From contig NC_083587.1 in NCBI RefSeq assembly GCF_027579695.1, positions 43,318,232 to 43,382,231 of the forward strand: a DNA stretch of 64,000 nucleotides. The letters are read 5' to 3'. The stretch's first letter is position 1, and every line of letters starts with the position of its first letter. Position numbers and translations under genes: made by a program. The notes below the pieces were generated by a model. It searched no databases. It was not told the DNA's origin and saw nothing but the letters and a program-made list of their open reading frames with translations. Shown piece by piece: positions 55,261 through 64,000 of this stretch. Origin of the DNA: Neoarius graeffei (taxonomy: Eukaryota > Chordata > Actinopteri > Siluriformes > Ariidae).

Positions 55261-55366
55261 GACAAGGTGTACAACGACGGGGAGAAGTCAGACAGACAGC
55301 TCAAACAGTCCCAGCTCACTATGCCCTCAGCTCCACTGATGATTACAAAAGACTGACTGAAAAATT
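55261..55366 (+). CDS. rpgrip1: RPGRIP1/RPGRIP1L-family gene, linker exon
   Basis: The acceptor is TGTTTTAG and the donor AATT|GTAAGT. Joined to the previous exon it encodes GQGVQRRGEVRQTAQTVPAH and YALSSTDDYKRLTEK. It starts at codon position 2 and ends after position 2, which agrees with both neighbours. This corresponds to the poorly conserved linker after the N-terminal coiled coil, so the assignment rests on phase and position rather than on sequence identity. Confidence 0.7.
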
Positions 55367-55930
55367 GTAAGTTTGTGTGTGTTTCTTTTGATTGATTCGT
55401 GGATGAATACAGATGTTACATATTTAAATCCCTGGAACTATATTACTGTACTTTAATTATGAAGAGACTACTACTTACTTCATCCAAAATGCAAAATTTG
55501 ACACATGTATATGAAAGTGTGGACCAGTGCGTGTGCCAAGCCTTAAATCCACCATCTGTATATTATTATGCCCATTATTCATTAAAGTGTTAACTTGATG
55601 TCTCACAGAAAATGTTTTATTAGTGTGACCAGGGATTTCTCAATCATTTCATTATGTAATCATTTTTCTGCAAGGAGGTTCACAGCAATGATACTGTATG
55701 TGTGAACTTCACTTTCAAATCATATAGGGCTATATCCAGAGTTGAAAACGTAAGTCAAAAAAGTTACATTAATGTTTACATAAAGTTATGCATATTTAGA
55801 GTCCATTTAGACACATGCTTAAATGCAGAAGTTAGTTTTCCGTCTGCCACATTCAACTGAGTGTAGTTCATACTGATGAAGTTGCCAGAGTTTTCTTGAG
55901 TAGTGATGTATATAAACTCAAAGAGTTGTC

Positions 55931-57976
55931 TTTAAACAGTATCTGGTCATTTAGCACAAAAGTTGTTTTCACACAAGTCTTTTAGCACAAATCTAAAGTC
56001 ATTTACCACAAATAGAAAGTATTTTAGCTCAAATCTAAAGTCTTTTTTGCGCAACTTTCATTTCAAGAAGCCAGAATTACCATCGAATATTAAACTTTCA
56101 TTTTCTGCTGGTCTGCATTTTATAGATCAGTTGTTGACAAGTTATTCCTGAAACGTGGACAGAAAATCCGATTCTTTGGTGTGTTCAGATAGTTGTAGCT
56201 AAATCATAAAAAAACGTGAATTGTGGGAACCTTCATAGATAACTTCACTGTCACTTCTGATCATATCACAACCTCCACTGACCAAGAACAATTTATGCAC
56301 TTCCCAAAATAATTCATTGGGGAAATTGTCTCTTGCCCTGCTTGGCAACATGTGTTTTGCCGACTAAGATTGAAATCTAATCCTAAAAATTTACTCAAGT
56401 TTCTATGAGAAAATGAGAATCATGTTCTCCTTAGTAACCAGCAGTTGCAAGATGTAAACAAAACGTTCTGTGCTAAATTGCTTGGAAGGAGGATTGGTGA
56501 CTAACATACAGGCTACATCAAACATGGCGATGACCAGATGGCAGAGTGGCACAATACAAATGCTCATACTTGATCGGAATCTCAGCATCCATCTACCCAT
56601 CCATTATCTGTAACCGCTTATCCTGTGCAGAGTTGTGGGCAAGCTGGAGCCTATCCCAGCTGAGTATGGGCGAGAGGCGGGGTATACCCTGGACAAGTCA
56701 CAGGGCTGACACATAGAGACAAACAACCATTCACACTCACATTCACACCTACGGTCAATTTCGAGCCACCAATTAGCCTAACTCAATGTGGGATTGAGTT
56801 GAAGAGTTTATGGTATAAATTTATATTTAGTAGTAGGTCCTATAGGTTAGGTTTTTTTCGCTTGTGACACAAATGCAGTGTAAAGCAAGCTGGATTTTAA
56901 CAGGGCACAGGAACTTCGTGCATCTACACAACATACTGTGTTCCTGGACTGCACTGTTGACTACATGCGGGACTACATAACAGTTACATAAAAGGGTGTG
57001 GCATCATCCTTTTATGTAACTGTTAGAACCGGAAAAGGTTGCAGTTTTATAAGCAACTTAGTTTTGGAGGTGAACCCTAATAAATTCCTAGCTGTTGCAC
57101 GCTCACTGTGCACAATGCATATGGCACAATGCGCCACCCGCTCCTGCTGGTTCCAGCACTGAAAGTGAAAGTGCCTAATTACTGTCATTATTTAGCCTTG
57201 TATAAAACTGCTATCAGTTAACAGGATAAAAGACTAAAGACAACTAATAAATTCAAGCAACAGGCTAAACACAAGCTTGACGTTTACTGTGTGATGAGCT
57301 CTTCAGGATGGCTCTTCCAACTTTTGTTTCCAGATCGTAGGAACTGCTCCACGTACCAAACATTGCTCAAATCCTTCTATGTGAATCTGCCTCACAAATG
57401 TACCTTTTTCAAAACGTATGGAGCAGACACCAAACCATCCTGCTGGCTTGAAGTTACCTCTCTTTGTCCATACAAATCGAACCCATTCATTTCGTAAGTG
57501 TCCTGCCGACTTTGGGGTATAATGGATGAAAATTCCTTTCTTTTTTTTATTGGCTGTACTTAAACAGCCTTGAATGACACACCTCTTAGGAAGAATGCTT
57601 TGGTTTTAGTTTTGTTGTGGAATAAACAAACAAACAAACAAACAAACATTAAAAACGTGCTCCACTTTGCAAAGCAGACAAAGCCAGAAATGCAGCGAAC
57701 TTTCAAGCATTGCGCATATGATGTCACTTTCTTTGAATTAACAGTAACTTACCAGGAACGCATTCGTGTAATGGCAGACTCAAAGAGCCAAACTTTACCA
57801 ACTAAATAGAACATCTTCCTGGTCTCGTATTAAAATACAATTTAGACAGTAAACTATTTAAAATGTCTATTTTTCTAAAGTATAATTTCCAGGGGTGATG
57901 TAATTTTCATAAGACTAGCACTACTTAAGATTTGTGCGAAAAGACTTTTGTGCTAAATGACTGTAAACCCTTTAAA
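55931..57976. mobile_element. Unclassified element with TCATTTAGCACAAAAGTC inverted ends
   Basis: The left end TTTAAACAGTATCTGGTCATTTAGCACAAAAG is mirrored at 57976 (read inverted: TTTAAAGGGTTTACAGTCATTTAGCACAAAAG), and both ends repeat a TTTxGCACAAATCT unit. The interior of 2 kb holds a truncated SINE (56595-56784), an AAAC tract (57628-57648) and no recognised transposase. Flanking duplications were not resolved. Confidence 0.6.
56595..56784 (-). mobile_element. tRNA-derived SINE, head missing
   Basis: Contains the reverse body GCAAGCTGGAGCCTATCCCAG through GCCACCAATTAGCC but stops before the tRNA-like head. There is no target duplication. Confidence 0.8.
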
Positions 57977-58521
57977 CAAGTAAAAAGAATCAGGGATAGA
58001 AAACAGACTGAAAAAGGAAATAATTTAATTTTTTATATGACAATTTCAGAGACATTTTGAAAGTAAAAAATAAAAATATATGAAAGACAAGATGATGAGC
58101 ATTGAAACAAACATCTAATGCTATAAACAGAATAAAAATAAGCAGTTTAAACTGGACAGTATATTCCAGATATAAAAGTGCATTAATCCATGCCAATATG
58201 ATTTGAAGTTGATCAAGTCAAGGTTTACATTAATTAATCTTCATATTCCCTTCAGACATAATGTGTACAATTGTACACATGAAGTTCCATAGCATTTTTC
58301 CTCATGTCCAAAGGGGTTATGCATAAATTTACACACACTCAGGAGGAAGAATACGATACAAAGGTTTTTTTTTTTCCAGATTTATGTGATTTCATGAATA
58401 CCAAATTTCATGTATTAATGCTCATACTAACAATTTATGCATAAATCTGTTCATATCCAGCTTGATAAAGGAGTCCCAATGTGTTTAATTTCAGTATTAA
58501 ATACTCACTCTGTTGCATATA

Positions 58522-58731
58522 AAGTACCAATCAAAAGTTTGGACATGCCTACTCATTCATAGGTTTTTCTGTATTTTGACTATAGTAATCCATATTATGA
58601 TGAGTGTCATTCAGCTAAGTAAAGGGAAAAGACAGCACATCATTACTTTAAGATATGAAGTGTCTTTTGATTAATTAAAATAAAGAAGAGCCATTGAATT
58701 AGAAGGTGTGTTTAAAATTTTATGGTTACTG
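58522..58731. mobile_element. Short Tc1 derivative (CAGTACCAGTCAAAAG family)
   Basis: The ends AAGTACCAATCAAAAGTTTG and TTTATGGTTACTG lie between TA pairs. Internal blocks (CATTCATAGGTTTTTCTGTA) are shared with 23024-23940. Confidence 0.7.
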
Positions 58732-59030
58732 TAAGTCAACGCCAACCTATAGAGTCAAATCAGAAATCAAAAACTGTCCTCTAACGCTTGGCCATTATAC
58801 TTATGAGCCACAAATGTGCAATTATGTGACTGTATAATATTACATAAAAGAACAATTCTCATACCTATTAATTGGTGGAGTCAATCCAAGAAATGTAATT
58901 GATACCCTTACATCATACAGTAGATACCCATGAATACATTTGAGAGTGAAGTGATTGACTTTATATTTTTCCCCACTGCTTTTTTTCTTCTATGGGCTTA
59001 CCACAGCCATACTCTGCTCTTCTTCATTAG

Positions 59031-59168
59031 TTGTATAGAACCACAGCCAGTGAGGAAAATGGAACTTGAGTTGGCTATTCAATCCCTCAGAGAAACCTTG
59101 AACTTAAAGGAGAAAGAACTAGAATATCCTAAGAAAGAAGTGCACAAACAGCAAATTGATGGACTCCG
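59031..59168 (+). CDS. rpgrip1: RPGRIP1/RPGRIP1L-family gene, coiled-coil exon
   Basis: The acceptor is CTTCATTAG and the donor CCG|GTAATG. It encodes CIEPQPVRKMELELAIQSLR and ETLNLKEKELEYPKKEVHKQ QIDGLR, a coiled coil like the family's third N-terminal helix (a region with LRRKExE patterns). The first base completes the codon split at 55366. The gene continues beyond the window. Confidence 0.75.
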
Positions 59169-59287
59169 GTAATGAAAAGGATTTTGGTTGTCTTAAACTA
59201 AAATTAATGGAAATAATGAGTAAATAATACATCATGTTAATCACTGTATGGTCTAAAGTTTGTGGATGCCTGACCATCACACCCATA

Positions 59288-60885
59288 CAATGGTGCTTGA
59301 AAGTTTGTGAACCCTTTAGAATTTTCTATATTTCTGCATAAATATGACCTAAAACATCAGATTTTCACACAAGTCCTAAAAGTAAAGAGAACCCAGTTAA
59401 ACAAATGAGACAAAAATATTATACTTGGCCATTTATTTATTGAGGAAAATGAGCCAATATTACATATCTGTGAGTGGCAAAAGTATGTGAACCTCTAGGA
59501 TTAGCAGTTAATTTGAAGGTGAAATTAGAGTCAGGTGCTTTCAATCAATGGGATGACAATTAGGTGTGAGTGGGCACCCTGTTTTATTTAAAGAACAGGG
59601 ATCTATCAAAATCTGATCTTCACAACAAGTTTGTGGAAGTGTATCATGGCACAAACAAAGGAGATTTCTGAGGATCTCAGAAAAAGCGTTGTTGATGCTC
59701 ATCAGGCTGGAAAAGGTTACAAAACCATCTCTAAAGAGTTTGGACTCCACCAACCTACAGTCAGACAGATTGTGTACAAATGGAGGAAATTCAAGACCAT
59801 TGTTACCCTCTCCAGGAGTGGTCGACCAACAAAGATCACTCCAAGAGCAAGGCATGTAATAGTCAGCGAGGTCACAAAGGACCCCAGGGTAGCTTCTAAG
59901 CAACTGAAGGCCTCTCTCACATTGGCTAATGTTAACATTCATGAGTCCACCATCAGGAGAACACTGAACAACAATAGTGTGCATGGCAGGGTTGCAAGGA
60001 GAAAGCCACTGATCTCCAAAAAGAACATTGCTGCTCATCTGCAGTTTGCTAAAGATCACATGGACAAGCCAGAAGGCTATTGGAAAAATGTTTTGTGGAC
60101 GGATGAGACCAAAACAGAACTTTTTGGTTTAAATGATAAGCATTATGTTTGGAGAAAGGAAAACACTGCATTCCAGCATAAGAACCTTATCCAGTCTGTG
60201 AAACATGGTGGTGGTAGTATCATGGTTTGGGCCTGTTTTGCTGCATCTGGGCCAGGACAGCTTGCCATCATTGATGGAACAATTAATTCTGAATTATACC
60301 AGCGAATTCTAAAGGAAAATGTCAGGACATCTGTCCATGAAATGAGTCTCAAGAGAAGGTGGGTCATGCAACAAGACAACGACCCTAAGCACACAAGTCA
60401 TTCTACCAAAGAATGGTTAAAGAAGAATAAAGTTAATGTTTTGGAATGGCCAAGTCAAAATCCTGACCTTAATCCAATTGAAATGTTGTGGAAGGACCTG
60501 AAGCGAGCAGTTCATGTGAGGAAACCCACCAACATCCCAGAGTTGAAGTTGTTCTGTACAGAGGAATGGGCTAAAATTCCTCCAAGCCGGTGTGCAGGAC
60601 TGATCAACAGTTACCGGAAACGTTTAGTTGCAGTTATTGCTGCACAAGGGGGTCACACCAGATACTGAAAGCAAAGGTTCACATACTTTTGCCACTCACA
60701 GATATGTAATATTGGATAATTTTCCTCAATAAATAAATGACCAAGTATAATATTTTTGTCTCACTTGTTTAACTGGGTTCTCTTTATCTACTTTTAGGAC
60801 TTGTGTGAAAATCTGATGTTTAAGGTCATATTTATGCAGAAATATAGAAAATTCTGAAGGGTTCACAAACTTTCAAGCACCACTG
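59288..60885 (+). mobile_element. Complete Tc1/mariner element with intact transposase
   Basis: 1598 bases between TA pairs (59286-59287 and 60886-60887). The ends CAATGGTGCTTGAAAGTTTG and CAGTGGTGCTTGAAAGTTTG form terminal repeats of about 210 bases. Inner direct repeats (CATATCTGTGAGTGGCAAAA and its inverted copy near 60700) give the IR/DR arrangement seen in Sleeping Beauty-like elements. Confidence 0.93.
59646..60668 (+). CDS. Tc1 transposase, DD34E, apparently intact
   Basis: 340 codons from MAQTKEISEDLRKS, the usual length of Tc1 transposases. An upstream in-frame ATG (59631) would add five residues. Domain order: a paired-like helix-turn-helix (GKGYKTISKEFGLHQPTVRQ), the GRPTKITPRA hook, a second helix-turn-helix, and the glycine-rich box KHGGGSIMVWACFA. 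Catalytic residues lie in VLWTDETK (D153), QQDNDPKHTS (D244) and NPDLNPIEMLWKDL (E279), with 34 residues between the last two. It cuts at the terminal repeats and inserts at TA. No stop or frameshift is visible. Activity is not shown by sequence. Confidence 0.93.
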   Translation: MAQTKEISEDLRKSVVDAHQAGKGYKTISKEFGLHQPTVRQIVYKWRKFKTIVTLSRSGRPTKITPRARHVIVSEVTKDPRVASKQLKASLTLANVNIHESTIRRTLNNNSVHGRVARRKPLISKKNIAAHLQFAKDHMDKPEGYWKNVLWTDETKTELFGLNDKHYVWRKENTAFQHKNLIQSVKHGGGSIMVWACFAASGPGQLAIIDGTINSELYQRILKENVRTSVHEMSLKRRWVMQQDNDPKHTSHSTKEWLKKNKVNVLEWPSQNPDLNPIEMLWKDLKRAVHVRKPTNIPELKLFCTEEWAKIPPSRCAGLINSYRKRLVAVIAAQGGHTRY

Positions 60886-61193
60886 TATGTGCCCTGAACG
60901 TCCCACTCCCCTTACTGTTATAGTAACCTCTTCTGGCAAAGGCTTTCCAATAGATTTTGGAGCAATGCTGTGATTATTTGCCCATCCAGCATTAGTACCT
61001 GCATTACTGCCTGGGGCACATTCATCATTTCAATTCATCCCACAGATGTTCAGTGAGGTTGAGTTCAGGGTTCTTTACAAGCAAATCCATTTCTTAAAGT
61101 CCAAACAACATCTTAATGGGGCTTGCTTTGTGCATATGGACATTCTCATACTGGAACAGGGATGGGCTCCTAAGTTCCAGTGAAGGGATATTA

Positions 61194-62799
61194 CAACCCT
61201 GATTCCAAAAAAGCTGGGACAAAGTACAAATTGTAAATAAAAACGGAATGCAATGATGTGGAAGTTTCAAAATTCCATATTTTATTCAGAATAGAACATA
61301 GATGATATATCAAATGTTCAAACTGAGAAAATGTATCATTTAAAGAGAAAAATTAGGTGATTTTAAATTTCATGACAACAACACATCTCAAAAAAGTTGG
61401 GACAAGGCCATGTTTACCACTGTGAGACATCCCCTTTTCTCTTTACAACAGTCTGTAAACGTCTGGGGACTGAGGAGACAAGTTGCTCAAGTGTAGGGAT
61501 AGGAATGTTAACCCATTCTTGTCTAATGTAGGATTCTAGTTGCTCAACTGTCTTAGGTCTTTTTTGTCGTATCTTCCGTTTTATGATGCGCCAAATGTTT
61601 TCTATGGGTGAAAGATCTGGACTGCAGGCTGGCCAGTTCAGTACCCGGACCCTTCTTCTACGCAGCCATGATGCTGTAATTGATGCAGTATGTGGTTTGG
61701 CATTGTCATGTTGGAAAATGCAAGGTCTTCCCTGAAAGAGACGTCGTCTGGATGGGAGCATATGTTGCTCTAGAACCTGGATATACCTTTCAGCATTGAT
61801 GGTGTCTTTCCAGATGTGTAAACTGCCCATGCCACACGCACTAATGAAACCCCATACCATCAGAGATGCAGGCTTCTGAACTGAGCGCTGATAACAACTT
61901 GGGTCGTCCTTCTCCTCTTTAGTCCGAATGACACGGCGTCCCTGATTTCCATAAAGAACTTCAAATTTTGATTCGTCTGACCACAGAACAGTTTTCCACT
62001 TTGCCACAGTCCATTTTAAATGAGCCTTGGCCCAGAGAAGACGTCTGCGCTTCTGGATCATGTTTCGATACGGCTTCTTCTTTGAACTATAGTGTTTTAG
62101 CTGGCAACGGCAGATGGCACGGTGAATTGTGTTCACAGATAATGTTCTCTGAAAATATTCCTGAGCCCATTTTATGATTTCCAATACAGAAGCATGCCTG
62201 TATGTGATGCAGTGCCGTCTAAGGGCCCGAAGATCACAGGCACCCAGTATGGTTTTCCGGCCTTGACCCTTACGCACAGAGATTCTTCCAGATCCTCTGA
62301 ATCTTTTGATGATATTATGCACTGTAAATGATGATGTGCTCAAACTCTTTGCAATTTTACACTGTGAAACTCCTTTCTGATATTGCTCCACTATTTGTCA
62401 GTGCAGAATTAGGGGGATTGGTGATCCTCTTCCCATCTTTACTTCTGAGAGCCGCTGCCACTCCAAGATGCTCTTTTTATACCCAGTCATGTTAATGACC
62501 TATTGCCAATTGACCTAATGAGTTGCAATTTGGTCCTCCAGCTGTTCCTTTTTTTGTACTTTTAACTTTTCCAGCGTCTTATTGCCCCTGTCCCAACTTT
62601 TTTGAGATGTGTTGCTGTCATGAAATTTTAAATGAGCCAATATTTAGCATGAAATTTCAAAATGTCTCACTTTCAACATTTGATATGTTGTCTATATTCT
62701 ACTGTGAATACAATATCAGTTTTTGAGATTTGTAAATTATTGCATTCCATTTTTATTTACAATTTGTACTTTGTCCCAACTTTTTTGGAATCGGGGTTG
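61194..62799 (-). mobile_element. Full-length Tc1 family-B copy
   Basis: 1606 bases between TA pairs (61192-61193 and 62800-62801). The ends CAACCCTGATTCC and CAACCCCGATTCC start terminal repeats of about 200 bases with the inner TTGGGACA repeat. It is the best preserved family-B copy and serves as the guide for the split ones. Confidence 0.93.
61414..62490 (-). pseudogene. Tc1 family-B transposase, one nonsense codon
   Basis: 358 codons from ATG (62488-62490) with a single stop, TGA at codon 31 (62398-62400). The copy at 45288 has CGA there, so a CpG transition explains it. Beyond that the frame is complete: [33 protein letters not shown] (D172), [11 protein letters not shown] (D262), [14 protein letters not shown] (E297), which is DD34E. 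An in-frame GTG or ATG start after the stop would lose part of the first DNA-binding helix. Confidence 0.9.
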
Positions 62800-63321
62800 T
62801 ATAATGCTACAGCATACAAAGACATTCTATACTATTCTGTGCTTCCACATTTGTGGCAACAGTTTGGGGAAGGCCCACATATGAATGTGATAATCAGGCA
62901 TCCATACTCACTACGTTTACATGCACATAGAGAGAATCGAATTTCTGCCGTTGCTCGACTGAAATCGAAGTTCAAAATGCCATGTATACACCTTAATTCG
63001 GCTGAAATTGAACCGAACTTGATTTCTCGGAATCGAGCTACACGACCTAGTTTATGCGATTTCTGCCGAGCTACTTTGTGCATGTATACCCTATCGAGCT
63101 ACTTGTCGAGCTACTTCCGGAAGTGACGATGGACCACAAGCGGGAAACACAACAGCCTCGGTCGGCATGACAACGAATCATGACAACGGCATGAATCTTT
63201 TCTTTTTGTGGCATTGTTTGCACTGTAAAAATTTAGCTCACTTACTGTATCACCAAATACATCTGTACAGCTGTTGCATAGCTGTGAATTGTGTACATAA
63301 ACAAGTCATTGTATTTGTGTG

Positions 63322-63325
<4 letters not shown>

Positions 63326-63371
<46 letters not shown>
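63326..63371. repeat. (TA)n microsatellite
   Basis: About 22 TA units inside the MITE. Confidence 0.95.
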
Positions 63372-63372
<1 letters not shown>

Positions 63373-63602
63373 GTCCAACATCTGAAGAATGTCAATAAAA
63401 ACAAAACATTTGAACTTTTTGTGTTTATTAAGACACAAGTTAAATTGTAAGCAAAAAAAAAATATTTTTTTTTAAGCAAAAAATGGACTTTAGAAAAATA
63501 TTATTGTGCAAAATAAGTTGTCTTACAAAACAGTGGTCTGCGCCGGACAGTTTGTAGCCATAGTCTGTTAGAGCAAGCCTAACAACTTGAACACGGAACT
63601 GC

Positions 63603-63692
63603 TAGTGTTGCCAGATTGGGGATTTTAAGTGCATTTTAGCGGATTTGAACTTGTTTTGGGCTGGAATATGTCAGCAGTATCTGGCAACACTA
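63603..63692 (-). mobile_element. 90-bp hAT-type mini-element, second copy
   Basis: The ends TAGTGTTGCCAGAT and ATCTGGCAACACTA and an interior matching 20404-20494 in reverse (AAGTGCATTTT, ATATGTCAGCAGTAT). No target duplication is visible, unlike the first copy. Confidence 0.85.
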
Positions 63693-64000
63693 TAGCTCTT
63701 CTTCATGACGACCACCGGAAGTGTACCAACACGATGGGGCGTGTAGCGCCACGTGTGGCTCGGGTGCACAATAGCCCGATTTCACTTGTGCATGTAGGAT
63801 TGGATTTCTCTGGCACCCCTGCTGGGACCCTTTGCTCGATTACCGACAGCAGCTCGATTTGGACGTGCATGTAAACGTACTGACTGTTTTAGCATACATG
63901 TAGTGCATTTTACAAATTGGTGAAATTATTTTACCTTTTGAATTGAAGAAGCATTAAAAAGGCACATCAAAATACAAAATGATTGCACATGCACACTTCT

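Larger units (their letters stand above)
62909..63882. mobile_element. MITE with CA(C/G)TACGTTTACATGCAC ends
   Basis: The ends CACTACGTTTACATGCAC and, inverted, CAGTACGTTTACATGCAC are flanked by ACT on both sides (62906-62908 and 63883-63885). Inside are repeated TCGAGCTACTT motifs, a TA tract (63326-63371) and a mini hAT element (63603-63692). The terminal CACTACGTT matches the MITE at 6693, which hints at a shared superfamily with 3-bp duplications. Confidence 0.8.
59242..63905. mobile_element. Old Tc1-like element holding three later insertions
   Basis: The left end CACTGTATGGTCTAAAGTTTGTGGATGCCTGACCAT is mirrored, with wear, by 62893-62908 plus 63883-63905 (AATCAGGCATCCATACTG ... GTAGTG). 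Its interior survives as 60888-61191 and 62802-62908. Insertions are Tc1 (59288-60885), Tc1 family B (61194-62799) and a MITE (62909-63882). Confidence 0.75.

Overview
This window is nuclear DNA from a ray-finned fish, almost certainly a teleost. It carries intron-split vertebrate genes, many Tc1/mariner copies with TA target duplications, the abundant teleost tRNA-derived SINE in about eleven copies, Ty3/Gypsy elements with chromodomains, and LINEs of the L2/CR1-like and R4 (Rex6/Dong-like) groups. There is no sign of bacterial gene organisation.

Two host genes lie on the plus strand. The first is a complete cavin-1 (PTRF) coding region in two exons (2747-3259 and 27267-28061, 435 residues) separated by a 24-kb intron. 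The second is the 5' part of an RPGRIP1/RPGRIP1L-family gene. Five coding exons are visible (33468-33518, 33703-33820, 33933-34138, 55261-55366, 59031-59168) and all splice phases agree. Its start codon was not found, and it continues past the right edge. The two genes appear unrelated in function: cavin-1 is a caveolar coat protein, and RPGRIP1-family proteins are ciliary scaffolds.

Nearly everything else is mobile DNA, often nested. Cavin-1 intron: Tc1 relics, MITEs, SINEs, a Gypsy element (12708-18363) that split a Tc1 relic, two hAT-type elements with perfect 8-bp duplications, a TTAA-flanked Kolobok-like element, and a LINE fragment. RPGRIP1-like intron 34139-55260: a minus-strand Gypsy element (34350-39847), an R4-clade LINE (about 40041-43310), and Tc1 copies. 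One of these Tc1 copies (45670-54827) was split by a LINE that was itself invaded by a SINE, a MITE and a hAT element, and the hAT element holds a fold-back element. Right end (59242-63905): an old Tc1-like element holding an apparently intact Tc1 (59288-60885), a second Tc1 with two in-frame lesions at most seen here as one nonsense codon (61194-62799), and a MITE.

The most interesting points are a 2A-like NPGP peptide in the LINE polyprotein, an uninterrupted DD34E transposase, a 91-bp hAT-type mini-element seen twice inside other elements, a fold-back element with an integrase-like helix-turn-helix remnant, a tRNA-like leader before the R4 LINE, and five undecad repeats in cavin-1. I did not find a convincing new biological system. 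The novelty is in transposon structure and nesting.
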